Both the position numbers and the translations under genes were made by a program. Below are positions 7,462 through 14,643 of a stretch of DNA of 22,993 nt, piece by piece. The notes under the pieces were generated by a model that worked only from the letters and a program-made list of their open reading frames with translations, was not told where the DNA came from and did not search any database. Numbering within the stretch: the stretch's first letter is position 1; each line of letters opens with the position of its first letter. The stretch is taken from positions 1-22,993 of the forward strand of contig BNXB01000018.1 of assembly GCA_025999255.1 (NCBI GenBank). The letters are read 5' to 3'. Origin of the DNA: Bacteroidia bacterium. Lineage in GTDB: Bacteria > Bacteroidota > Bacteroidia > Bacteroidales > Azobacteroidaceae.

Positions 7462-7482
7462 CGTTAACGTACACGGTAAACG
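7462..7482. promoter_or_regulatory. Candidate operator upstream of the kduI operon
   Basis: A 21-base pseudo-palindrome with arms CGTTAAC (7462-7468) and GTAAACG (7476-7482); six of seven arm positions pair. It ends 9 bases before the -7 box, so a bound protein would cover the promoter spacer. Such CG-flanked palindromes are typical of LacI- or GntR-type sugar regulators; no regulator gene is adjacent. Confidence 0.4.
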
Positions 7483-7491
7483 AAAAAATAT

Positions 7492-7499
7492 TATATTTG
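7492..7499 (+). promoter_or_regulatory. Probable -7 element of the uronate (kduI) operon
   Basis: TATATTTG matches TAnnTTTG. It predicts a start near 7505 and a leader of about 38 bases before the kduI ATG at 7543. Confidence 0.6.
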
Positions 7500-7542
7500 C
7501 AGAAGAAAATCAAGAATAGCGTTATAATAAAAATCAGATGTC

Positions 7543-8385
7543 ATGAAGACTACAATTGAAGAAAGATGGGGTACACATCCGAATGATGTGAAACATTATG
7601 ATACGGCTCAGTTGCGTAAAGAGTTTTTAGTGGAAAAGTTATTTGCCTTGGATGAAGTATTGATGGTTTATACTCATAACGATCGGTTGATTATCGGGGG
7701 AGCTTTTCCTGTCAATGGGTCCTTGAAATTGGAAACGGTGCCTTTGATCCGTTCGGAATATTTCTGTGAACGTCGCGAGTTGGGTATCATTTGTATTGAA
7801 GGAGAAGGAATTGTAACTGTCGACGGAAAAGAATATCACATGGGATATAAAGATGCTGTGTATGTTGGTCGCGGTTCGAAAGAAGTGGTATTTCAAAGTA
7901 AAAATAAAGCGAATCCTGCGAAATTTTATTTTGCCTCATCACCGGCCCATACGGCTTATCCGACTGCACAAATCACCTCTGAAATGCGTCGTACCCGTGA
8001 TCTTGGGAGCAGCGAAACTTCCAATAAACGGATTCTCAATCAGTTGATATTACATGAAATACTTCCGTGTTGCCAGTTACAAATGGGATTGACCGAATTA
8101 CAATCCGGAAGTGTCTGGAATACCATGCCTCCTCATACTCATTCCCGGAGGATGGAAGCTTATTTTTATTTTAAGGTACCTGTAGAACAGGCTGTCTGTC
8201 ATTTTATGGGAGAGCCGCAGGAGACACGCCACATTTTTATGGGAAATGAACAGGCCGTGATTTCTCCGTCCTGGTCGATTCACTCTGCTGCAGGTACCGG
8301 TAATTATACTTTTATCTGGGCGATGTGCGGAGAAAATCTCGCTTATGACGATATGGATACATTTACGGCGGATAAACTCAGATAA
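7543..8385 (+). CDS. kduI: 5-dehydro-4-deoxy-D-glucuronate isomerase
   Basis: A 280-residue cytosolic cupin-fold isomerase converting 5-keto-4-deoxyuronate (from unsaturated oligouronides released by pectin or glycosaminoglycan lyases) to 2,5-diketo-3-deoxygluconate. The start MKTTIEERWGTHPNDVKHYDT is characteristic. The zinc site is intact: His198 and His200 (PPHTHS), Glu205 (RRMEAYFYF) and His247 (WSIHSAAGTG). These match the E. coli enzyme's 196/198/203/245 with a constant offset of two. It is the first gene of the uronate operon, with a promoter and candidate operator upstream. Its product would feed the dehydrogenase encoded at 10929. Confidence 0.96.
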   Translation: MKTTIEERWGTHPNDVKHYDTAQLRKEFLVEKLFALDEVLMVYTHNDRLIIGGAFPVNGSLKLETVPLIRSEYFCERRELGIICIEGEGIVTVDGKEYHMGYKDAVYVGRGSKEVVFQSKNKANPAKFYFASSPAHTAYPTAQITSEMRRTRDLGSSETSNKRILNQLILHEILPCCQLQMGLTELQSGSVWNTMPPHTHSRRMEAYFYFKVPVEQAVCHFMGEPQETRHIFMGNEQAVISPSWSIHSAAGTGNYTFIWAMCGENLAYDDMDTFTADKLR

Positions 8386-8396
8386 ATGAAAAATAT

Positions 8397-9803
8397 ATGA
8401 GAACATTCATGGACGATAACTTCGTACTACAAACGGAGACCGCACAATTGCTTTATCACGAATACGCCAAAAAGCAGCCGATTATTGATTATCATTGTCA
8501 TTTGGATCCGAAACAGATTGCAGAAGATCGTCGCTTCGATAATCTCGGACAGATATGGCTTGAGGGAGATCATTATAAATGGCGTGCAATGCGTACGAAT
8601 GGTGTGGAAGAACGTTTTTGCACGGGAAAAGATGCTACGGATTGGGAAAAATTCGAAAAATGGGCGGAAACAGTTCCTTATACCATGCGTAACCCGTTAT
8701 ACCATTGGACGCATCTGGAATTGAAGACGGCTTTTGGAGTGACAAAACTACTCAATCCGAATACAGCTAAAGAGATTTACGATGAATGTACGGTTAAATT
8801 ACGTACTCCGGAATATTCGGCTCGTAATCTGATGAAAAGATACGATGTCCGGGTGGTTTGTACTACCGATGACCCGGTAGATTCACTGGAATACCATATT
8901 GCGTTGAAGAATGAAGGTTTTTCGGTTAAAGTATTGCCTACCTGGCGTCCCGATAAGGCGATGGCAGTGGAAATTCCTGCAAATTTCCGGGCATATGTGG
9001 AAAAATTATCTGAAGTTTCGGGTATTTCTATCGGTAAATTTTCCGATTTATTACAGGCTTTGCGTGTACGCCATGATTTCTTTGCTTCGGTAGGTTGTAA
9101 GCTTTCCGACCACGGAATGGAGGAATTTTATGCTGAAGATTATACAAATGCTGAGATTGAGGCTATTTTCAATAAGGTGTATGGAGGCCGGGAACTGACT
9201 AAAGAAGAGATTCTGAAGTTTAAGTCGGTTATGCTGGTCGAGGGCGCCCGTATGGATTGGGAAAAGGGATGGACACAACAATTTCATTATGGAGTTATTC
9301 GAAATAATAATACCCGTTTATTTAAACAAACAGGACCGGATACAGGCTTCGATTCCATTGGCGATTTTAATACCGCTAAAGCTTTGTCGAAATTTCTGAA
9401 CAGATTGGATATCGACAATCAATTGGCTAAAACTATCTTATATAATCTTAATCCACGGGACAATGATATGATTGCTACCATGATTGGAAACTTCCAGGAT
9501 GGTTCGGTTGCCGGGAAAATCCAGTTCGGATCCGGTTGGTGGTTTTTGGATCAGAAGACAGGTATGGAATCGCAAATGAATTCTTTATCGGCCCTTGGAT
9601 TATTAAGCCGGTTTGTTGGCATGCTTACCGATTCGCGTAGCTTCTTGTCGTATCCGCGTCATGAATATTTCCGCAGAATCTTGTGTAATTTGATTGGAAA
9701 TGATGTGGAACAGGGATTGTTACCTGCGTCGGAGTTGCCTTTCCTCGGAAAACTGGTGGAAGATGTATCTTATAATAATGCAGATAGATTCTTTGGGTTT
9801 TAA
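8397..9803 (+). CDS. uxaC: Uronate isomerase (glucuronate/galacturonate isomerase)
   Basis: A 468-residue amidohydrolase-superfamily isomerase converting D-glucuronate to D-fructuronate and D-galacturonate to D-tagaturonate. Early residues IDYHCHLDPKQIAEDRRFDN carry the HxH metal motif, followed by GDHYKWRAMRTNGV. CTTDDPVDSLEYH, LPTWRPDKAM and the late GSGWWFLDQKTGMESQMNSL and GMLTDSRSFLSYPRHEYFRR segments are family hallmarks, and the length is normal. It starts 11 bases after the kduI stop, clearly in the same operon. The enzymes that would take its products to 2-keto-3-deoxygluconate (UxuB/UxaB reductase, UxuA/UxaA dehydratase) are not in this window. Confidence 0.97.
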   Translation: MRTFMDDNFVLQTETAQLLYHEYAKKQPIIDYHCHLDPKQIAEDRRFDNLGQIWLEGDHYKWRAMRTNGVEERFCTGKDATDWEKFEKWAETVPYTMRNPLYHWTHLELKTAFGVTKLLNPNTAKEIYDECTVKLRTPEYSARNLMKRYDVRVVCTTDDPVDSLEYHIALKNEGFSVKVLPTWRPDKAMAVEIPANFRAYVEKLSEVSGISIGKFSDLLQALRVRHDFFASVGCKLSDHGMEEFYAEDYTNAEIEAIFNKVYGGRELTKEEILKFKSVMLVEGARMDWEKGWTQQFHYGVIRNNNTRLFKQTGPDTGFDSIGDFNTAKALSKFLNRLDIDNQLAKTILYNLNPRDNDMIATMIGNFQDGSVAGKIQFGSGWWFLDQKTGMESQMNSLSALGLLSRFVGMLTDSRSFLSYPRHEYFRRILCNLIGNDVEQGLLPASELPFLGKLVEDVSYNNADRFFGF

Positions 9804-9804
9804 T

Positions 9805-9842
9805 TTACAGGGAGTTACAAGAAGTTACAGGGAGTTACAGGA
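9805..9842 (+). repeat. Tandem 10-bp repeat (GGGAGTTACA type) in the uxaC-kdgK gap
   Basis: After TTACA come three in-phase decamers, GGGAGTTACA, AGAAGTTACA and GGGAGTTACA, then GG. The same decamer (with T for C) builds the inverted hairpins at 1137-1182, so this is a dispersed short-repeat family. Here the copies are direct and make no strong hairpin. The gap (9804-9865) otherwise holds only the kdgK leader. Confidence 0.7.
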
Positions 9843-9865
9843 AAATGTAAACAAATTATGTATAT

Positions 9866-10906
9866 ATGAAGAAAGTAGTAACATTTGGGGAAATCATGCT
9901 TCGTTTGGCAACCCCGGGATATCAACGGTTTATTCAGTCAAATAACTTGAATGCTACGTTTGGTGGGGGTGAAGCGAATGTCGCCGTTTCATTATCCAAC
10001 TATGGTATTCCAACGGACTTTGTGACCCGTTTACCGAAAAATGACATTGCCGAATGGTGTATTTCCGATTTACGTAAATATAATGTCGGAACGGAAAACA
10101 TTGTCCGTGGCGGTGATCGCGTAGGTATTTATTTCCTGGAGACCGGAGCTGTTGCCCGTGCATCGAAAGTCGTTTATGATCGTGCTGATTCTTCCATTTC
10201 CGATATCAAACCCGGAATGGTAAACTGGCGTGAAATTTTTAAAGATGCCCGGTGGTTTCATTGGACGGGGATTACTCCCGCCTTATCTCAAGGCGCTGCC
10301 GATGCCTGTTTGGAGGCCATCCGTGTTGCCAATGAAATGGGAGTCACTGTTTCGACCGACCTGAATTACCGCAAAAATTTATGGAAATATGGAAAAACGG
10401 CATCTGAGATAATGCCTGCATTAGTGGCAGGATGTGATATAATTCTCGGCAATGAAGAGGATGCGGAAAAAGTATTCGGTATCAAACCGGAAGGTTTTGA
10501 CGTTGCTCATACCGGAGGGGAAGTTGATGCTGCAGAATTTGAATCGGTTTGTATTCAGATGATGAAACGTTTCCCTTGTGCCAAAAAAGTGATTATTACT
10601 CTCAGGGGTTCTATTAATGCGAATCACAATACCTGGGGCGGATGTTTGTACGCAGATGGTCAGTTGTATCAGTCCAGGCGTTATGATATCACTCATATTG
10701 TGGATCGTGTAGGAGGAGGAGATTCGTTCATGGGCGGATTAATTTACGGATTGATTTCTTATCCTCAGGATGATCGGAAAGCTCTGGAATTTGCTGTTGC
10801 GGCGTCTTGTCTCAAGCATACGATCTATGGAGACTTCAATCTGGTAACGGTATCCGAAGTGGAAAGCCTGATGGGGGGCGACGGTTCGGGACGAGTTTCA
10901 CGCTAA
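9866..10906 (+). CDS. kdgK: 2-keto-3-deoxygluconate kinase (PfkB family)
   Basis: A 346-residue ribokinase/PfkB-family kinase phosphorylating 2-keto-3-deoxygluconate (KDG) to KDPG with ATP. Signatures: VVTFGEIMLRL at the start, the substrate-site TFGGGEANVAVSLSNYG (about 31-47), GVTVSTDLNYRKNLW, and the C-terminal PfkB signature DRVGGGDSFMGG (280-290) with catalytic Asp286 and the anion-hole GGG. The family usually has GAGD; GGGD here is a mild variant. The substrate is inferred from the setting between uxaC, the KduD-like dehydrogenase and the KDPG aldolase. It begins 62 bases after uxaC, across the decamer repeat. Confidence 0.92.
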   Translation: MKKVVTFGEIMLRLATPGYQRFIQSNNLNATFGGGEANVAVSLSNYGIPTDFVTRLPKNDIAEWCISDLRKYNVGTENIVRGGDRVGIYFLETGAVARASKVVYDRADSSISDIKPGMVNWREIFKDARWFHWTGITPALSQGAADACLEAIRVANEMGVTVSTDLNYRKNLWKYGKTASEIMPALVAGCDIILGNEEDAEKVFGIKPEGFDVAHTGGEVDAAEFESVCIQMMKRFPCAKKVIITLRGSINANHNTWGGCLYADGQLYQSRRYDITHIVDRVGGGDSFMGGLIYGLISYPQDDRKALEFAVAASCLKHTIYGDFNLVTVSEVESLMGGDGSGRVSR

Positions 10907-10928
10907 ATTAACTTTAAAATAAAATATT

Positions 10929-11702
10929 ATGTTTTCATTAAAAGGTAAAACGGCCCTTGTTACAGGTGCATCATACGGTATTGGTTATGCGATTGCAAAA
11001 GCGTTGCACGCAGCCGGTGCAACTATTGTTTTTAACGAGATTAATGCCGATTTGATGCAAAAAGGCATTGCTTCTTACAAAGCCGACGGAATTACCGCTC
11101 ATGGTTATGTGTTCGATGTGACTGATGAAGAACAGGTTTACCAAGCCGTTGCTCAAATCACGTCGGAAGTGGGTGTAATTGATATTCTGGTTAACAATGC
11201 CGGAATTATCAAACGCATTCCGGCTATTGAGATGAGCGCTAAAGATTTTCGTCAGGTAATTGATATAGACCTCAACGGCCCGTTTATTGTTTCCAAGGCT
11301 GTTGCTCCCGGAATGATTCAAAAAGGCGGAGGAAAGATTATCAACATTTGCTCTATGATGAGTGAACTGGGCCGTGAGACTGTTTCCGCTTATGCTGCAG
11401 CCAAAGGTGGTCTGAAAATGTTGACTAAAAACCTTGCCTGCGAATGGGCGGAATATAATATTCAGGTAAATGGTATCGGACCGGGTTATATTGCCACTCC
11501 GCAAACGGCTCCTTTACGTGAACCGGGACATCCTTTCAACGAATTTATCATTGCTAAAACTCCGGCTGCACGTTGGGGAACAACCGACGATTTACAGGGC
11601 CCGGCCGTATTCCTGGCATCTCAGGCTTCCGATTTCGTCAATGGTCACATATTGTATGTGGATGGAGGTATTTTAGCGTATATTGGAAAACAACCGAAAT
11701 AA
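10929..11702 (+). CDS. kduD: Short-chain dehydrogenase, KduD / gluconate 5-dehydrogenase type
   Basis: A 257-residue classical SDR. The NAD(P)-binding motif TGASYGIG is at 12-19, NNAG at 89-92, and the catalytic residues are Ser142 (ICSMMS), Tyr155 and Lys159 (YAAAK). Close relatives are annotated as gluconate 5-dehydrogenase (IdnO-like), but together with kduI in one operon the expected reaction is 2,5-diketo-3-deoxygluconate to KDG with NAD(P)H. That choice rests on context. It starts 22 bases after kdgK, and a long inverted repeat follows its stop. The alternative, 5-keto-gluconate reduction, cannot be excluded by sequence. Confidence 0.88.
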   Translation: MFSLKGKTALVTGASYGIGYAIAKALHAAGATIVFNEINADLMQKGIASYKADGITAHGYVFDVTDEEQVYQAVAQITSEVGVIDILVNNAGIIKRIPAIEMSAKDFRQVIDIDLNGPFIVSKAVAPGMIQKGGGKIINICSMMSELGRETVSAYAAAKGGLKMLTKNLACEWAEYNIQVNGIGPGYIATPQTAPLREPGHPFNEFIIAKTPAARWGTTDDLQGPAVFLASQASDFVNGHILYVDGGILAYIGKQPK

Positions 11703-11707
11703 ATTAT

Positions 11708-11788
11708 AATTGACAATTGATAATTGATAATTGACAATGTGCTTTCGCACGAAAATAATTGTCAATTATCAATTGTCAATTATCAATT
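11708..11788. repeat. Long inverted repeat of ATTGAYA heptamers between kduD and eda
   Basis: Left arm 11708-11738 and right arm 11758-11788 (31 bases each) are complementary except at two C/T positions. Each arm is four copies of the heptamer ATTGACA or ATTGATA. The 19-base loop contains a small hairpin (GTGC-TTTC-GCAC, 11739-11750). In RNA this is a very long A/U-rich stem with a G/C-closed tip. It fills almost the whole 96-base gap within the operon, so it could act as an attenuator, processing site or mRNA-stability element. Confidence 0.85.
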
Positions 11789-11798
11789 AATTAAAATT

Positions 11799-12470
11799 AT
11801 GGCAAAGTTTAATAAATTACAAGTACTCAGCGCTATGGTCAGCACCGGAATGGTGCCTGTTTTTTATCATAAGGATATTGAGGTTGCAAAAAATGTGGTA
11901 AGAGCTTGTTATGAAGGAGGAGTGAGAGCTTTCGAGTTTACAAACAGGGGAGAGTTTGCACATGAGGTATTTGGAGAGTTAACCAAATGGACTGCAAAAG
12001 AATGTCCTGAAATGATTATGGGTATAGGGTCTGTTGTAGATGCTCCTACAGCAGCTCTTTACATTCAGTTGGGAGCTAATTTTATTGTAGGACCTTTGTT
12101 TAATCCGGATGTGGCTAAAGTGGCGAATCGTCGTTTGATACCTTATACTCCGGGTTGTGGTTCTGTTTCTGAGGTAGGTTTTGCCCAGGAAATGGGATGT
12201 GATCTTTGTAAGGTATTTCCCGGAGATGTATTGGGCCCGAATTTTGTGAAGGGTCTGAAAGCTCCGATGCCCTGGTCGATGTTAATCGTGACCGGGGGCG
12301 TGAAACCGGAAGAAGCAAATCTTAAATCCTGGTTTGATGCCGGGGTTAGCTGTGTCGGAATGGGTTCCAATCTTTTTCCGGCAGATGTGATTGCCGCTAA
12401 GGAATGGGGAAAAATCACACAATTGTGTAAAGACACATTTTCAATTGTTAATCAGGTTCGTAAAAAGTAA
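11799..12470 (+). CDS. eda: 2-dehydro-3-deoxy-phosphogluconate (KDPG/KHG) aldolase
   Basis: A 223-residue class I aldolase cleaving KDPG to pyruvate and glyceraldehyde 3-phosphate, the last step of the uronate route. Visible active-site residues are Glu46 and Arg50 (FEFTNRGE), [12 protein letters not shown] (phosphate/substrate loop, where most relatives have IPGVATPSE) and the Schiff-base Lys138 in KVFPGD. GGV and GMGSNLF near the end form the phosphate site. ATG 11799 is chosen because homology begins there; an upstream frame from 11724 only translates the inverted repeat. Three of six Arg codons are AGA/AGG, more than in the neighbouring genes by eye. The MFS gene follows 17 bases later. 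Confidence 0.93.
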   Translation: MAKFNKLQVLSAMVSTGMVPVFYHKDIEVAKNVVRACYEGGVRAFEFTNRGEFAHEVFGELTKWTAKECPEMIMGIGSVVDAPTAALYIQLGANFIVGPLFNPDVAKVANRRLIPYTPGCGSVSEVGFAQEMGCDLCKVFPGDVLGPNFVKGLKAPMPWSMLIVTGGVKPEEANLKSWFDAGVSCVGMGSNLFPADVIAAKEWGKITQLCKDTFSIVNQVRKK

Positions 12471-12487
12471 CAACTAATCCTAATATC

Positions 12488-13948
12488 ATGAACAAATTGA
12501 ATGAAATGAACGCAAAGATGAGTAATTACCGATGGGTAATCTGTGCAATGCTCTTCTTTGCGACAACTATTAATTACTTGGACAGGCAGGTCTTGTCGCT
12601 CACTTGGGATGAATTTATCAAGCCTGAGTTTCATTGGAACGAGGATCATTATGGAACAATCACTTCGTTCTTTTCCATTTTTTACGCTGTTTGTATGCTT
12701 TTTGCAGGCAGATTTGTAGAATGGATGGGTACGAAGAAAGGATTTCTCTGGTCTATTGGCGTGTGGAGTGTCGGCGCCTGTCTGCATGCGGTTTGCGGTG
12801 TTATTACCGAACAGTATGTAGGTATGCATAACGCTGCCGAATTGATAGCTGCGACCGGGAATGTGGCTGTTGTGATTGCCACTGTAAGTATGTACTGCTT
12901 TATGTTTGCCCGCGGCGTGCTGGCCTTGGGTGAAGCGGGAAACTTCCCTGCTGCTATCAAGGCGACTGCCGAATATTTCCCAAAGAAAGACCGTGCTTAT
13001 TCCACATCGATCTTCAACTCCGGCGCTTCGATCGGCGCGTTGTTCGCTCCGCTTTCGATACCGCCGCTGGCCAAATTATTTGGTTGGGAAATGGCGTTTA
13101 TCATCATCGGTGTCCTGGGATTTATCTGGATGGGATTTTGGGTTTTTATTTACGACAAACCCGAAAAGAGCAAACATGTAAATGTTGCCGAACTTGAATA
13201 CATCGAGCAGGATAAACACGAAAAAGCGGCTCTGGAAACCGGGAAAATTGAGAAAATTCCTTTCCTTAAGTGTTTTACTTTCAAACAAACCTGGGCGTTT
13301 GCATTCGGCAAGTTTATGACCGACGGTGTATGGTGGTTTTTCCTTTTCTGGACGCCCTCTTATCTCAATACGCAATTCGGTATCAAAACATCCGAAGGCT
13401 TGGGTATGGCGCTGATTTTCACGCTGTATGCGATTGTTACCGTACTCTCGATTTATGGCGGAAAACTGCCGACTATTTTCATTAACCGCAGCGGACAAAA
13501 TCCGTATGCAGCGCGAATGAAAGCCATGTTGATATTTGCCTTTTTCCCATTGTTCGTACTTTTAGCCCAACCGCTCGGAATGGAATTTGCCTCACTCGGA
13601 CGGAATGCTGCCTGGATTCCGGTTATCCTGATTTCACTGGGTTGCGCTGCGCATCAGGCATGGAGCGCCAACCTGTTTTCTACGATCGGCGATATGTTTC
13701 CAAAAGGCGCTATCGCCACGGTGACGGGTATCGGCGGGATGGCCGGCGGAGTCGGCTCGATGATTCTTCAGAAAAGTGCAGGTAAACTGTTTGTATATGC
13801 AGGCGAAACCAATATGACATTTTTGGGTTTTGAGGGCAAGCCAGCCGGATATTTTATTATTTTCTGCATCTGTGCGGTAGCTTATCTTGTCGGTTGGGTT
13901 GTAATGAAATCATTAGTTCCTAACTATAAGCCGATTACTGAGTTTTAA
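12488..13948 (+). CDS. MFS hexuronate transporter (ExuT-like, anion:cation symporter family)
   Basis: A 486-residue inner-membrane protein with about twelve hydrophobic segments. TINYLDRQVLSL in the first segment and LGEAGNFPAAIKATAEYFPK followed by NSGASIGALFAP are hallmarks of the anion:cation symporter (TC 2.A.1.14) group containing ExuT and GudP. As the last gene of the uronate operon it most likely imports glucuronate, galacturonate or unsaturated uronates. It is longer than usual relatives (about 430), with about 30 extra residues around position 100-135 (ITEQYVGMHNAAELIAA). The middle is noticeably GC-rich compared with its 5' end. Two further ATGs lie within the first 11 codons, so the exact start may be a few residues later. 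Confidence 0.9.
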   Translation: MNKLNEMNAKMSNYRWVICAMLFFATTINYLDRQVLSLTWDEFIKPEFHWNEDHYGTITSFFSIFYAVCMLFAGRFVEWMGTKKGFLWSIGVWSVGACLHAVCGVITEQYVGMHNAAELIAATGNVAVVIATVSMYCFMFARGVLALGEAGNFPAAIKATAEYFPKKDRAYSTSIFNSGASIGALFAPLSIPPLAKLFGWEMAFIIIGVLGFIWMGFWVFIYDKPEKSKHVNVAELEYIEQDKHEKAALETGKIEKIPFLKCFTFKQTWAFAFGKFMTDGVWWFFLFWTPSYLNTQFGIKTSEGLGMALIFTLYAIVTVLSIYGGKLPTIFINRSGQNPYAARMKAMLIFAFFPLFVLLAQPLGMEFASLGRNAAWIPVILISLGCAAHQAWSANLFSTIGDMFPKGAIATVTGIGGMAGGVGSMILQKSAGKLFVYAGETNMTFLGFEGKPAGYFIIFCICAVAYLVGWVVMKSLVPNYKPITEF

Positions 13949-13968
13949 TAGGCTATGCGTAAGTTGAA

Positions 13969-13999
13969 CGTACAAGTATAATATAACGTGAGATGTACG
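13969..13999. terminator. Weak inverted repeat between convergent MFS and LysE-type genes
   Basis: Arms CGTACA (13969-13974) and TGTACG (13994-13999) flank a 19-base A/T-rich loop in the 53-base gap between convergent stops. It is the only structure seen there and may serve as a bidirectional terminator, though the stem is short. Confidence 0.3.
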
Positions 14000-14001
14000 G
14001 T

Positions 14002-14643
14002 TTAATGGTGTAAATGGATCATATCCCAGATAGAGAATACCAATCCTCCTATCGAAAGTAGGAGGATTGTGGCTCCTACGACACGGTTTATAATCCATAA
14101 TCCTCTGAGGTTAAAGTTTTTACGTAATTTTCCGACCAGAAAGGTTATTAAGAACCACCAGGTAAGAGCTCCGATTGCGATTGTACAGAGACCGATGATC
14201 ATTGAAAATAATTTTTCATCGGAAGAGATGAAGTTAAACCGGGCGAATAGGGTAATAAACAGGACAATTATTAAAGGATTGGAAAGAGTAAAGAAGAAGG
14301 CGGTTACAATATCCTGATGGTAGGTACTTACGCCTTCTTTTGATTTTCTGAGGTTTTTGGATGGGTTAGACTGGTAGATGTAATATCCGAAAAATATCAA
14401 TAAGAAACTTCCTACAAGATGGAGAGTTCCTTGGTTATCTTTAACGAAATCAATGATAAATCCCATTCCCAGGCAAGTAATCATGGCATAGATAACATCG
14501 GATAAGGCGGCTCCAACACCGGAAAAAAAACCATGCCAGCGGCCTTTATTTAAAGTCCGCTGGATGCATAAAAGTCCTATTGGCCCCATAGGAGCAGAAA
14601 CCAATATACCTATGATAAAGCCTTTATATAAAATTCCTATCAA
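14002..14643 (-). CDS. LysE/RhtB-family amino-acid exporter
   Basis: A 213-residue inner-membrane protein of the LysE superfamily with about six hydrophobic segments. It has the characteristic N-terminus FIIGILVSAPMGPIGLLCIQRTL (split here around GPIG), GFFSGVGAALSDVIYAMI, and the mid-chain TLSNPLIIVLFITLFA with the family's NP motif. The likely role is export of an amino acid or related metabolite; the substrate is unknown. The only start that keeps the first membrane segment is TTG 14643, which overlaps the mdh stop as TTGA. The next ATG would begin at the GPIG motif and remove the first helix. It is therefore expected to be translated by coupling to mdh. Confidence 0.87.
   Translation of the reverse strand: MIGILYKGFIIGILVSAPMGPIGLLCIQRTLNKGRWHGFFSGVGAALSDVIYAMITCLGMGFIIDFVKDNQGTLHLVGSFLLIFFGYYIYQSNPSKNLRKSKEGVSTYHQDIVTAFFFTLSNPLIIVLFITLFARFNFISSDEKLFSMIIGLCTIAIGALTWWFLITFLVGKLRKNFNLRGLWIINRVVGATILLLSIGGLVFSIWDMIHLHH

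Noticed and set aside
9805..9842. Insertion-sequence end or target-site scar
   Set aside because: No transposase, no terminal inverted repeats and no target duplication; simple tandem decamers fit better.
10971..11504. 177-codon minus-strand frame
   Set aside because: Antisense to the kduD-type dehydrogenase, which has all its catalytic motifs; no promoter or family match.
11708..11788. Possible CRISPR-like repeat array
   Set aside because: Units are 7 bases without spacers and are arranged as an inverted pair; there are no cas genes.
11724..11798. Longer N-terminus for the KDPG aldolase
   Set aside because: It would translate the inverted repeat; family homology begins at ATG 11799.
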